In this document: positions 20,764 through 31,434 of the stretch, piece after piece
Numbering within the stretch: position 1 is the stretch's first letter
How the letters are laid out: each line of letters starts with the position of its first letter
Origin: Branchipolynoe longqiensis
Lineage: Eukaryota > Annelida > Polychaeta > Phyllodocida > Polynoidae
Reading direction: 5' to 3'
Assembly: GCA_030323885.1 (NCBI GenBank)
Contig: CM059190.1
Coordinates: 84,994,709-85,058,708 of the forward strand
DNA length: 64,000 nucleotides
Program-made: the position numbers and the translations under genes
The notes under the pieces: generated by a model
What the model saw: the letters and a program-made list of their open reading frames with translations, nothing else
What the model was told of the DNA's origin: nothing
Database searches by the model: none

Positions 20764-22717
20764 GATGCCCAGACACGGAAAGGGCAAGGGCCGCCAGAGC
20801 TCCCGGGCGACCGCCCTGGCCACGCCGGGACCCTCCTCGGGCGCGCCGGGAGGCGCCTCACCCTCCTCGGCCCAGGCGTCTCCGTCGGCACCCTCCGACC
20901 CCGCCTAGGGCACCGAGACAAGTGCGATTCTCAAGGCTCTCCTCTGCCTTGAGGCCCTCCATCGCGTCACCAGCGCCCGCATGGACGCCCTCGACACCGG
21001 AGAGCCCCTCACCTGCGCCGAGGTGACAAGCCGCCTACACCACGCCGACCGCCCCAGCACCTCGGGCGCGCGCCGCAGGCGGGCCCGCCCCCCGCCGCCG
21101 CCTCAAGCGACTCTGCCGGGGGCAGTGCACCCCCAGTACGAACGCTACAGCCGTCTCACCGCCGCGCCCGAGGGGACGCCACCGCCCACCCCGAGGCGGC
21201 GGACGGCGTACAGCACACCGCCCATCCCAGCACCTCGGGCACACGTCGCCGCGGGGGCGCACCCTCCCCCACCACCTCAAGCACCGCGGAAGGGAGCCCG
21301 GACGACCGCCGCGGCCAGGCCGGCCCCCTCCTCGGGCACGCCGGGAGGAGCCTCGCCGAGCTCGGCCCCGGGTTCCTCCCCGGCGCCTCGGGACCAGCCC
21401 TCGGGTGCCGAGGCCGCCATCCTCCAGGCGCCTCAACAGATCACGGCCCGTCGGCGTCGGACGGCGTACAGCACACCGCCCATCCCATCACCTCGGGCAC
21501 ACGTCGCCGGGGGAGCACACCCCCCCCGCCACCTCAAGCACCGCCCCGGGGAGCACAGACCCCGGCCGCCTCGGCGGATTTTTGATCCGCCGTCCCCCCC
21601 CCCCCCCCCCCCCGGCCGGCCCGGGGGGCCATCTCCGGCGCCTCACCATCACCTCCATGCCGACAACCCCCTGACCACCACCGACAACCCCCCAGCGACC
21701 ACCGATCGAAACACCGCCCAGACAGAGCCGGGGACCATCACCTCGCACCGCAGGCCCCAGACGCCGCCCATCCTCAGGACGAACCCTCCCCAGACAACAC
21801 CGCCGCCGACCATCACGACCACCGACAACCCCCCAGCAACCACCGATCGAAACACCGCCCAGACAGAGCCGGGGACCATCACCTCGCACCGCAGGCCCCA
21901 GACGCCGCCCATCCTCAGGACGAACCCTCCCCAGACAGCACAGCCGCCGACCATCACGGCCTCCATGACACCGCGTCCCTCAACCCACCCGAGCCGACCC
22001 CGACGCCCACCCCCCCCAGACAGCACCGCCGCCGACCATCATGACCACCGACAACCCCCCAGCGACCACCGATCGAAACGCCACCCAGACAGAGCCGGGG
22101 ACCATCACCTCGCACCGCAGGCCCCAGACGCCGCCCATCCTCAGGACGAACCCTCCCCAGACAACACCGCCGCCGACCATCACGACCACCGACAACCCCC
22201 CAGCGACCACCGATCGAAACGCCGCCAAGACAGAGCCGGGGACCATCACCTCGCATCGCAGGCCCCAGACGCCGCCCATCCTCAGGACGAACCCTCCCCA
22301 GACAGCACCGCCACCGACCATCGCGACCACCGACAACCCCCCAGCGACCACCGATCGAAACACCACCCAGACAGAGCCGGGGACCATCACCTCGCACCGC
22401 AGGCCCCAGACGCCGCCCATCCTCAGGACGAACCCTCCCCAGACAGCACAGCCGCGACCATCACGACCTCCACGACACCGCCTTCATCAACCCACCTGAC
22501 CCGACCCCGACCCCCACCCCGCCCAGCCCTGAGGACTTCGCTGCCCCCCTGCTCGACCCTCGCCGGACCTCCTCACCGCAGCTCTCCAAGGAGCGGGCCT
22601 CCCCAACCTTTTGGCCGCCCGCTCCCTACCCTCGTAGGCCCCGGACTCCTCACCACACCCAGAACCCCACAGCCTCCGCCGAGGCGCTGCGTGGATATCA
22701 TGGCTCAGGGAACCTGA
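20764..22717 (+). CDS. Pro/Thr-rich hypothetical protein of element P
   Basis: A short frame from ATG 20764 stops at 20907. The frame opened by ATG 20981 runs 578 codons to 22717 and starts MDALDTGEPLTCAEVTSRL. Past residue 200 it reads the 141-bp minisatellite, first as PPATTDRNTAQTEPGTITSH units and, after an out-of-register unit, in a second frame as DHRSKRHPDRAGDHH units. No domain was recognised. The first 60 residues may be a gag remnant by position. High GC and few stops make long frames likely by chance, so coding status is doubtful. Confidence 0.35.
21690..22470. repeat. 141-bp GC-rich minisatellite in element P
   Basis: The word gatcgaaac recurs at 21704, 21845, 22071, 22212 and 22353, giving spacings of 141, 226, 141 and 141 bp. 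The odd spacing contains a divergent segment (ctccatgacaccgcgtccct) and shifts the reading frame. Five units. Confidence 0.85.
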
Positions 22718-22791
22718 ACCTCTGAGGCGGTGCACGCATATCTGCCCCGCCACGCCCCCTCGGGCGCGCCTCGAGCCCTCTCCTCCGCTTT

Positions 22792-23038
22792 GGTGGAGGG
22801 CTCCTCGGCGCCCCCTCCCCTCACATGAACTATTAGCACCTCTGACTTTTGCTCCATATGAGCCCCTGCTCTAGACATTCTTGTTCTCTGCTCCTCGTGA
22901 GCCTTACTTTCCTTGTTACCATGTACTTGCTCCTCCTGAGCCTCCTCACTGTTGCCCTGTTTACCCTCTGTTGCCAGAGGCGCCCCAATAAACGCCTCTT
23001 TTTCCACCCCCGCCTTGCCTTCTTCCTTTTCGCGCATC
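22792..23038 (+). repeat. B1 split direct repeat of element P
   Basis: 247 bp ending ttccttttcgcgcatc, repeated at 23333-23579. It contains ccccaataaacgcc, a likely polyadenylation signal. Confidence 0.9.
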
Positions 23039-23283
23039 GGTCGTAATGCGAGCATTGCGTTTGATGCGTGGAGAGGAAGAGACCCTCCCCCCGCCTCCCC
23101 GGTCGTCGCGCAGCATTCACACCTCGCGCGACGTCCACCTCTCAGCTTTCTTCCTCCCCCTCCCCCGGGCCTTTGCATTCGCACCTCACCTGTCACCGCC
23201 CTCCTGCCCTCCCTTATAAGGCCGCCCGCCGGCCTCCCTCAGTCACTCGCCTTCCAGCCCTCCTCCACGCTCTGCCTTTTTCT
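23039..23283 (+). repeat. A2 split direct repeat of element P
   Basis: Second copy of the A repeat, directly abutting B1 with no spacer. Confidence 0.9.
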
Positions 23284-23332
23284 CCACCCACACACCCAAC
23301 TATCTCTACTTATCTTCCCTTCTCTTTCAGCA

Positions 23333-23579
23333 GGTGGAGGGCTCCTCGGCGCCCCCTCCCCTCACATGAACTATTAGTGTCTCTGACTTTTGCTCCATAT
23401 GAGCCCCTGCTCTAGACATTCTTGTTCTCTGCTCCTCATGAGCCTTACTTTCCTTGTTACCATGTACTTGCTCCTCCTGAGCCTCCTCACTGTTGCCCTG
23501 TTTACCCTCTGTTGCCAGAGGCGCCCCAATAAACGCCTCTTTTTCCACCCCCGCCTTGCCTTCTTCCTTTTCGCGCATC
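23333..23579 (+). repeat. B2 split direct repeat of element P
   Basis: Second copy of the B repeat; its last base marks the right edge of P. The host recombinase frame resumes at 23580 (aagaaatgcatggc). Confidence 0.9.
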
Positions 23580-24251
23580 AAGAAATGCATGGCGGGCATC
23601 CGCAGGATTAAGGGAGATACAGTGAAGCAGGCAGCACCACTGCTACCACCTGGCCTCCTGAGATTGTTTGGGATGTTACAGCCCACCTTGGGCCATACTG
23701 CGGTGAGAGCAGCCATGTTACTATCATTTAGGGCCCTCTTATGGAAAGGTCATGTCACACTGTCTGACAATGCATTCACTAGAAATGATGTAACTTTTCA
23801 CCCATGGGGGTTGATGCTAAACATTACAAAGTCGAAAACGATTCAGTTCCGAGAGAAGGTGCACCGGATTCCGGTGGCAAAGGTGGGTAATAGGGCCCTA
23901 TGTGCAGTATATTGGGTAGAGAGGCACTTCAGAGAATGCCCGGCCCCACCGGGGGCACAGGCATTCAGGGTTCTGAGAGCGGGACACTCGGTCCCACAGA
24001 CTTACACCTACTACATGAAGGTGATCAAAAACTTGTGTGGGTTAGCTGGTATGAACCCGACACTGTTCTCAACGCACAGCCTGAGAAGAGGTTGGTGCAA
24101 ATTTTTAAAGATTATGGGTGCATCTATTGAGGTGATTAAAGAGAGGGGGGACTGGAAGTCCGACGCTGTGTACTTATATCTCGAGGCCTCATTGGCCGAG
24201 GGATTGACCACTCTCATGTGGGTGGCTTTGATCTTGGATCAATTGGGTTAG

Positions 24252-24697
24252 AACTCGTTGCTGGGGGGTTATTTGGGTCTTAAGGGCCAGCCAGAGTTAT
24301 AGGCTCGATCCACACGAATCTGACTTGTCTCCTCTTTTATTGTCTCTATTGCTTATGGAAGGAATTAATAATATAGGTTTACCAATACAAAGTAGCCGAA
24401 TAGAGTAGTTCCAGATTCTTCTGACAGATGTCACTAGCTTAACTGGATGGGTGTAATTCATGAAGAAAGCAGTGTTGAAATTCCAGAAGAAAAATACAAT
24501 TTAGTTGTCTATTTAAAAAATATATTACTAAGATAAGAACTTGAATCTGGTTGCGATATGAATATCTGAATATAATCAGCTATATTATTATTTTTCCAAG
24601 CATTCTTTATGGAGATATAACATGTGAAATCATAGGCAGTTGGGGAATGTACCCAAATAGAATGGTTCCAGATTGGCCCATAATTTCTGAATTGTGG
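24252..24697. other. Spacer, no gene seen
   Basis: Follows the recombinase stop. AT-rich. The word acagatgtcactagcttaac at about 24424 recurs at about 27202 on the far side of element 4, so it may be host sequence duplicated around it. Confidence 0.45.
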
Positions 24698-24898
24698 TTG
24701 ATCCGGCGGGAAGCCCGAGACGGTCACATCTCCATGCACCGCACGCTCCCTCATACCCCTCCCCCCCTCTGACCTGCATTCGGGCTACTGGTTCTCTCCG
24801 TATGGATTTATCTTCAGCAACTCCCGTTTCCACCCACGAATCACCCACGTCAAACGGAGTCAAGCGGATTAAAAGCGCCCCCCACGTCACGCAACATT

Positions 24899-25640
24899 AT
24901 GCAGAGAACACGCAGAGCCGCAGCAACCAGAGGCCGCCCCGCGAAACGTGCCACACGGAAGGCAACAACCCCGTCATCCGATGTGAGCGACTCTATCCAC
25001 TCGCAAGATGGCGGCGCGTCCCCCCAGCCGCCCACGCCACCGCCCCGGCTGTCGCCGGCCGCACGGCAGTCGACTCGCGTGCGAAAGCCGACGGCCAAAG
25101 CAAAGCAGGCCGACTGACTGATACGCATGCAGGCGTCCATCGACGCCATCGAGAAGCGGTGGAACACCCTGGAGCAACCCGCGGCAATTCAGAGACGAGA
25201 GGTGGCCGAGCAGCGCGCCCAGATGTCGGCCCAAAGCAAGCTGCTCGCGGAAGCCTCCGCGGCGATGGCGGCAGTCGCGGCAGGCATGCGCCACCCGGAC
25301 CCTCCGGCGGCGGCTCCGGCTACGCCCCACAACCCGCCCAGTCGGCCCGCCAGGCCGCCCCGCGTGCACCACCACCGCAGCCGGGCCAGATCCCTCTCCC
25401 CGGCCTCCCCGTCGCCAGCACCGGCGAGGAGCCGGAACGGTTCGCACCCTGGGCGCACCCCCGACGCAAGCTTCAGCGCATGGTCGTCACCCTCACCTAG
25501 CCCGCCCCGGCACAGACCCAGGCGCCCCGAGGCCGCGCCCGCCCTCGGCAGACACACCTCCACCCACCGACAACATGACAGCGACTACGGCGCCGCGCAT
25601 GCCCCCGACCGGCGCGCCGCCGTAACTTCCAGTGACGGTT
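24899..25640 (+). pseudogene. gag-like remnant of element 4
   Basis: A basic N-terminal frame (QRTRRAAATRGRPAKRATRK) stops at 25117. In a second frame an Ala/Gln-rich coiled-coil-like stretch follows (IEKRWNTLEQPA, VAEQRAQMSAQSKLLAEAS), then Pro/Arg-rich sequence. Position upstream of RT is the main argument. No zinc knuckle was found. Confidence 0.4.
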
Positions 25641-26755
25641 GACACAGCCCACGCCAACGTACAAGAACCATCGCGAGGACCCCGACTTCGCCCGCCACGT
25701 CTCGAGCAACGCCGAGGAGGAGTTGCGCCGAGGAGCCTTCCTCAGGCCCTTCTCGGTCCCCCCCTTCACGCCTTGGGCTCAGTGCAGCCCCATCATGACG
25801 AGGCCGAAGTCCACCCCCGGCAAGCGCCGCGTCATCGTGGACCTCTCCTTCCCCCCGGGCCGCAGCGTCAACGCGGGCATTCCCAGGAGGAAGTACCTCG
25901 GCTGCCCCCATGCATACACGCTTCCCGCCGCCACCGACCTCGGCCGGCGCGTCGTCCGGGAGGGGAGAGGCTCCTTCTGCTGGTCGGCCGACGTCTCTCG
26001 GGCCTACTGGCAGCTCCGGGCCGACCCCCTCTCTGCCCCACTCTTCGGCATCATCGTCGACGGCCACACCTACGTCGACATCGCCCTTCCCTTCGGCTGC
26101 AGGACCTCGGGCGCCGCCTGCGTCCGCGTCACCTCCGCGATCGTCTGGGCCCTCGCGCAGCGAGGGTTCTCCAGTGACGTCTACGTCGACGACTTCGTCG
26201 GCTGCGAGGCCACCTTCCTCGCGGCGATGCGCGCCTTCGACGCCATCCGCGCGCTCTCTGCGAGGCGCTTGGCCTCGCCCTCGCACCCGACAAATGCTGC
26301 CCGCCCACGGTGCGCCTCGTGTGGCTCGGCATCGAGTGCGATACCGAGGCGATGACCCTCAGGATCCCCGACCGCAAGCTCCGCGAGGTCGTCGACGAGT
26401 GTGAGCGCTGGCTACATCGGCCCACCCTCACCAGAAGGGCCTCCAGCGCCTCCTCAGCCGACTCGCGCACATCACCACTTGCGTCCCCCCGGGCCGCACC
26501 TTCATGGCGCGAATCCTCCGCAGCCTCAGAGTCACCCCGCAGGCCGGCAAGGCGGATATCGACCCAGAACTGCGCAAGGACGTCCGCTGGTTTCGCGACT
26601 ACGCGATCGGCGGGAACGGCGTCTGCCTCCTGCCACCTCGACAGCGCCCTCAATGGACAATCGAGTGCGACTCCTGCCTCACCGGCGGGGGTGCATTCTC
26701 GGACGCGGCCTGCTTGGGTCCTGATAGCCGCAATTGTATCAAACTTGTTTTATGA
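25639..26755 (+). pseudogene. DIRS-type reverse transcriptase of element 4 (frameshifted, truncated)
   Basis: RT motifs: VIVDLSFPPG, DVSRAYWQLRADP, LPFGCRTSGAAC and the catalytic YVDDF (about 26180-26195). The frame shifts near 26270-26320 (VRLVWLGIECD continues in another frame) and again near 26430. The connection segment IDPELRKDVRWFRDY follows, and the frame ends at the first RNase H residues (ECDSCLTGGGAFS). YVDDF rather than YLDDF and the low resemblance mark a different lineage from elements 1 and 3. Confidence 0.75.
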
Positions 26756-27199
26756 AAATGCTCAATGATGGGAGAATGCCATCGCACAGTTTCATGGAGT
26801 ACAATACCTATATAACATGAAAACACTGAGAAAAAAACTTTAGAACCACTTTCCAGGTCAGGCCAAAATATGCATTTGACCCCCTGACTATCATACCCCT
26901 CCCCCCTCTGACCTGCATTCGGGCTACTGGTTCTCTCCGTATGGATTTACCTCACCCACTCACCCTCTTCTATTCTATTTTACTCTTTATTACACTAACT
27001 ACTTTTTATTTACCTTACATTATCACTCCAGGGGGTCGGCTCCCGGGCCTACCTCCTCCCAGAGTGCTCCCTCTGCGGACATGGACCAGGTTGATTGACA
27101 CTTCACCGTTTGACTTTGTACCCTGTGCCATTATCACTTATCTAATAAAAACCCTTTTCTCCCACCTCCGTCTCGGGCTTCCTCTGTCCGGATCATGGT

Positions 27200-27964
27200 G
27201 ACAGATGTCACTAGCTTAACTGGCGGCGTCTATTAAAAAATATATAATTAACCAATGGAGCGGTGCTGCCTGGTCAGTCCTATGAGTCCTCACTAATTGC
27301 AACTGGAGCCCCTCTACATTTAGAATGAAAAATTTGTGAAATCATCTAGATTAATTAAAAGTCAAATCGAGGGCATTCAGTGACCACCATCATGGTGTTA
27401 TTTCCTTTGCATTCTCTCCCAGTTCACCATGCACCTCTATTCTAATATTGATTAACACTGTGCACTGGAACCTGGACCTCCGCAGCTTGTTTATAGTTCA
27501 TTCATAATCATACCAAGGTAATCTACGTCCTGATATGACAAACAAAACCAAGGAAAAGCAGATTTTACTTGTGTTTAAACATGGTCATCATTCACTTTGC
27601 TGTGGTGGGGGTAATAGCCTATCTAGTCTCCACACTGATCGATAGCTAAATAGATTAAAGATTCAGCTCTACACAAAGTACGAGGTGAATCTTTTGGCCA
27701 GGCCTATTATCTAGGTAAAAGATCCACCCCTACCCAGAGTAGGTTTCAGGAACAGGGCTGTATGAGCAACTAATCGAAAACATGTCTCTTGAATTGCAAT
27801 GTCATTTGTACTTACTTTTTTTCTCCACAAAGCATTTTCTGATGCAGCACGGGTTCGAAACCTATCTTTGTCAACCTTTTGATTAATGTGCACATAATTC
27901 AAATACCCCCAACATGTTTTGAATATTTCTATAAAAAGCGAAGTGGACTCAAAACCTCCCCCCC
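27200..27964. other. Spacer, no gene seen
   Basis: AT-rich sequence with no recognisable coding or repeat structure apart from the acagatgtcactagcttaac word at its start and a poly-C run near 27959-27969. Confidence 0.5.
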
Positions 27965-28475
27965 CCCCCCGCTTGATATCCGGACCGCACTTCGTCCACA
28001 CCTCTCTCTATCGCCTCTGCTGGCCATGCTCCTCCTTGATAATGTCTGAAAAGAGTTCCAGGAGGGCGAGCCCACCAGCATTTCACTCTTACTCTGTCCG
28101 TGACTTTGGCTCGCCGGCTGGTCACCATAGAGCAAATAGACACGGTCCTTTGACTCAACTCTCCTTATTTCTCTTCCAAATACTCTACCCATTTTTTTTC
28201 TTCTCCCAGGCTTACTTCTCCCCCTGATCAAGGGAGTTATTTGCTTGGGTGGAGCCCTTTACCTTATCGTTTCTCTCGCTTTGTTCTTATTGATGGAACC
28301 GCTGGACCCACCTTTACCCATCCCTTCCTCCTAAGCCCTTGCTGCTGTCAACTGGATACAAGTGCTGTGCTACTGCTGGACCGGTTTGATTTGGGGCCGC
28401 CCAAAAGTTTTGCCGTTTTGAATGTTGTAAAGACATCCCCAGCTTCTACAACCGTCATTTTGTCAGCACCTGACA
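27965..28475. repeat. Dispersed repeat R2, copy 3 (diverged)
   Basis: Collinear with 6926-7440 (tccttgataatgtctgaaaa, tttgactcaactctcctta, gatcaagggagttatttgct) but with many substitutions, so clearly an older copy. Confidence 0.6.
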
Positions 28476-29026
28476 AGTTGAATGATGTTATCTTACATAA
28501 TAAAATGGTACTGTTCATCCTGGTATGGCTGAATTATGCTTGGCAGCGTCCTCATCATAGTAACATAAACATGTAATAGGCCAGCGCAATCTAGAGTGAC
28601 AGATCAAAGCCGATGTAATGCCTGATTTTAACCTACTATTGTCTTTTTTGTCCATACCATCTCATCATCTCATCCATAAATAGTTCATATGCACTATAAT
28701 TGTTAAGGCCGTAAGACCAGCGCCTTGGTACTGAAAAAAGATGTTATTCAACTGGAATAAACAAATCTGAACAAAAAAGACAAAAAAAAGATGACTTATT
28801 CATGCATGCTGAGATAATGCCTTACAAATATGATTTCACAGTATTTAAACCCCCCCTCCCCCCTTGAACATCGCTCAACTGACTGTTGTCTGATATGTTC
28901 AGACATGTTGCAACCTCTTTTCTTTCATATTCAAAAACGGGGTGTGGTGGCCGAATCGGTAGAGCGGGGGTTGTGCTGGAGATGGGGAGTTCGGTTGCCT
29001 GACGAGTTAAACCAATATGACTTATA

Positions 29027-29501
29027 AGTGGTAGTAAAACCAAAACACCAAAAAACTAATATACTATTCGCACCCACTACAAGGGCGATAAGAACATAAA
29101 ACCAATAACACCTACACTTAGAACTAAACCATTAACTATCTAACGGTCCTTCCCTATTTCGGATCGACCTTGGACAGCCAAACCCAACACAAAACAAGCT
29201 CAAACATCTACGAGCCAAGAACACACTTAACTGCCAACAGCTACCTAGCAGTCCTTCCCTATTTCGGATCGACCTTGGATAGCCAACCCCAACACAAAAC
29301 AAGCTCAAACATCTACAGATACTAAATAATCACCATGTACCTGCTACTGTGTGAGAAACAAAAACATCTTATCACCTCCTACTGTGTGATAAGATTAAAC
29401 CACTACTACAACTGGCCAGCATTGAAAACAAGCCCGAGCACTCAAGCTTACACGCTATGGACAGTATAAACACAGCATAAAAAAACACACAAAAAAAACA
29501 A
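29027..29501 (+). mobile_element. A/C-rich 475-bp retro-insert of unknown origin
   Basis: Flanked by ACTTATA at 29020-29026 and 29502-29508 within an S1 SINE. Ends in an A-rich tail (aaaaaaacacacaaaaaaaa). The strand is strikingly poor in G and rich in A and C. It contains a tandem pair of about 67 bp (ccttccctatttcggatcga, ccaacacaaaacaagctcaa) near 29150 and 29240. Target duplication plus tail imply LINE-driven retrotransposition of an RNA. No pol III boxes or protein were recognised. Confidence 0.6.
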
Positions 29502-29647
29502 ACTTATATAATTGATACTTGTCACTTCCTAGCCTGGTGCTCGGCATTACTAGGATAGAGAAAGGACTGGTTAGCTCAATGTCAGGATAATGTGACTGAG
29601 TGGGATATCAGGTCATGGTGCCAGCATCCTGATTTCCCAGCGAGGCT

Positions 29648-29965
29648 GTTTGTTTGTTGTTGTTTTACGTCCTAGCAACATCTAAAGTCATATCAGGACG
29701 GGTACCTACTTGTGACAGTGTGCACTCATGGCGACTTTATAGTGCTGCCCCACTGGGACACCAGGCCACCAGCACCATGACCTGATATCCCACTCTGTCA
29801 CATTATCCTGACACTGAGCCAACCAGTCCTTGCACTATCCTAATAATGCCGAGCGCCAGGCTAGGAAGCAACAAGTATCAATTTTTAAGTCATTGGTTCC
29901 GATCTCCCGATCTCCCGAAACAGGAGACGGATGCTCTACTCATTCGGCCACCCCGTCTGGTCTCC
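29648..29965 (-). mobile_element. SINE S1, minus strand, nested in another S1
   Basis: Complete order from tail (tgttgttgttttacgtcctag) to head (cggccaccccgtctgg). (T)TCCCAGC precedes and follows it, possibly a target duplication with local loss. Confidence 0.8.
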
Positions 29966-30027
29966 CAGCACTATAAAGTCGCCATAAGTGCACACAGTTA
30001 CAAGTCGGTAGCAGTCCTGATATGATA

Positions 30028-30341
30028 GAATGTGTAACCACAAACGGCGAAACCAGTCTAAACTGTTCCAAGCCTTTATCTGAGATGCTTTATCTTTACA
30101 CTACGCATACACTGTACACAGTACGTAGCGTCACGGATAACCAGTGGAATTTCATTATACTTTCCGGAACTTTCAAGAACTGTTAATATCTATCCGTACC
30201 TAGTATTTATTTAACTTAGAAGCAGTATTTATTCGCCAGCACTAACACGAGGCTATAAAATAGTGTGTGAGCTGACTTGGCTCATGTATGATACCCGTAA
30301 CGTGCTCCAAAGACCCTATAATACTAGTATTATGGGGTATT
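30028..30341. other. Spacer, no gene seen
   Basis: Nothing recognisable between the nested SINE cluster and the LINE. Confidence 0.4.
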
Positions 30342-31042
30342 ATGAATGCCAGGAAGACCAAAACAATGGTTATAAGTAAAAAGACAGATAAACCAAACGT
30401 CAATATAATCATAGATGGCACAAACATAGAACAAGTATCCAAATTCATATATCTCGGACAAAAGATTACAAATGATGGGAGATGTGAGGAAGAAATTAAA
30501 AGAAGGATAACAATAGCCCGAACAACATTCTCCAAAATGTATAGAGTGTTAACATCAAGTAAGATATTAATACAAACAAGGAAGCGTATTCTTCAGTGTT
30601 ATGTGTGGTCTACTCTAATGTATGGGGCAGAGACATGGACAATCTCTAAGAAAATGTACAAACGTTTAGCAGCATTTGAGATGTGGACTTATCGAAGGAT
30701 GATGAAAATATCATGGACAAAGAAGATCACCAACAAAGAAGTTCTCAGAAAAATTAAAAATAAGAAAAGCTTGTTTGCCACTATACAGACAAAGAAACTT
30801 ATTTATTTTGGCCACATCATTCGTCAGAGTTCAATATACCGTACATTGTTGGAAGGGAAGGTGAATGGCAGCAGAGGGAGAGGGAGACCAAGAACATCAT
30901 GGTTTACAAATATTTCACAGTGGACAGGCTTGAATTATTCACAGTCTATCAGAACAGCACAACATCGGGACAAGTGGAGAACCATTGCATCCAACCCTCG
31001 ACTAGAGGATGGAACTATTGATTGATTGATTGATTGATTGAT
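30342..31042 (+). mobile_element. 5'-truncated LINE, copy 2
   Basis: Same family as 18960-19823, on the + strand. A frame to 31025 encodes the RT C-terminal region (LMYGAETWTI, YRRMMKISW, GRGRPRTSW) with few differences. It is cut just upstream of NARKTKTMV, so the catalytic YxDD is absent. It ends in (ATTG)n at 31020-31042. It lies about 250 bp upstream of the calpain start codon and might affect its promoter region. Confidence 0.88.
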
Positions 31043-31293
31043 GTGCTCACAGTGCAACTCCTTGCAGTGACGTGGCATGTAGTCGGATTTCAGTACCCAT
31101 ACTGGCCGCTAGGTGTGGTCTGAGTGCGACCACAGTGGCGACCTCTGTTGAAAGGCCAGCGAACCAGGTTAAGGCACCACGCCCAATGCCAGGCGCGCAT
31201 TGACAGTGTACAACGCTAGCAGTGTCACAACCGACAACACAACGCCACTGATCGCTGTGTAATTAACTAATTGACACTGATAACGGGGGGAAG

Positions 31294-31434
31294 ATGGGCG
31301 ACTACAAACAGCTGAAGGAGGCCCTTCTGGAGGACGGGGAGTTATTTGAGGACGATGACTTCCAAGCAGAATACTCATCTTTAGCATTCAAAGACATGCC
31401 ATCCTGGGGTTCAATAGAATGGAAGCGACCACAA
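31294..31434 (+). CDS. Calpain exon 1 (start codon)
   Basis: 47 codons: acidic [20 protein letters not shown], then [11 protein letters not shown] leading into the protease core. Donor CAA|gtgagt, phase 0. The upstream in-frame stop at 31264-31266 supports this ATG if the exon is continuous to its left. Confidence 0.9.

Larger units (their letters stand above)
20470..23579 (+). mobile_element. Element P: non-autonomous retroelement with split direct repeats
   Basis: Architecture A1 (20470-20714), internal region, B1 (22792-23038), A2 (23039-23283), 49-bp spacer, B2 (23333-23579). B1 abuts A2. This is the A1-B1-A2-B2 arrangement known for PAT and Ngaro elements. Copies are nearly identical (e.g. 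gacgttcgcctc/gacgtccacctc), so insertion looks recent. There is no RT or recombinase inside, only a Pro/Thr-rich frame and a minisatellite, so it must be mobilised in trans. Inserted into a recombinase gene without target duplication. B repeats hold an AATAAA signal. Confidence 0.85.
15539..24251 (+). mobile_element. DIRS-order tyrosine-recombinase retrotransposon, element 1 (degenerate, nested)
   Basis: Gene order is gag, RT-RNase H, tyrosine recombinase, matching element 3 (38915-44146) in protein motifs. It has no integrase and no aspartic protease, as in the DIRS/PAT/Ngaro group. The copy is dead: a nonsense codon in gag, frameshifts in RT and recombinase, a LINE insertion (18960-19823) and element P (20470-23579). 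The outer ends are uncertain; I did not find the split repeats expected for a complete PAT-like copy. The left boundary given is where gag-leader-like sequence starts. Confidence 0.75.
20187..24251 (+). pseudogene. Tyrosine recombinase of element 1, split by element P
   Basis: The frame begins directly after a splice-acceptor-like cccattgcag (AG at 20185-20186). The first part (to 20469) aligns with the element 3 recombinase (YLAFLAR, SYIRNYLSAL) but has a frameshift and an in-frame TAG near 20320. The second part (23580-24251) holds the catalytic region: an arm Arg in SFRALLWKG, STHSLRRG (the H-x-x-R box), GDWKSD and a Tyr in VYLYLEA. Excision of P (20470-23579) would rejoin the two halves in frame at the spacing seen in element 3. 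Confidence 0.8.
24698..27199 (+). mobile_element. Element 4: GC-rich truncated DIRS-like retroelement with inverted ends
   Basis: The left edge TGATCCGGCGGGAAGCCCGA is inverted relative to the right edge (about 27167-27199, cgggcttcctctgtccggatca). Inside these, a direct repeat of about 58 bp (ctgacctgcattcgggctac...) occurs at about 24751-24809 and 26890-26947. It encodes a gag-like piece and a DIRS-type RT but stops at the start of RNase H, with no recombinase. An AATAAA signal lies near 27143. Coding parts are 65-70% GC by eye, unlike the flanks. Inverted ends plus internal repeats recall DIRS1. Confidence 0.65.
28943..30027 (+). mobile_element. SINE S1 host copy, twice interrupted
   Basis: Head at 28943-29026 (gtggtggccgaatcggtaga). 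The body resumes at 29502-29640 and ends at about 29966-30027 (agcactataaagtcgcc, gtcctgatatgat). The first interruption is an A-tailed insert (29027-29501); the second is an opposite-strand S1 copy (29648-29965). 28476-28942 to its left contains nothing recognisable. Confidence 0.8.

Noticed and set aside
21954..22420. Minus-strand frames of about 147 codons over the minisatellite
   Set aside because: They repeat with the 141-bp period and have no independent coding evidence.
25585..26286. 233-codon minus-strand frame in the GC-rich element 4
   Set aside because: Opposite the RT domain (YVDDF, DVSRAYWQL on +). High GC makes antisense stops rare.
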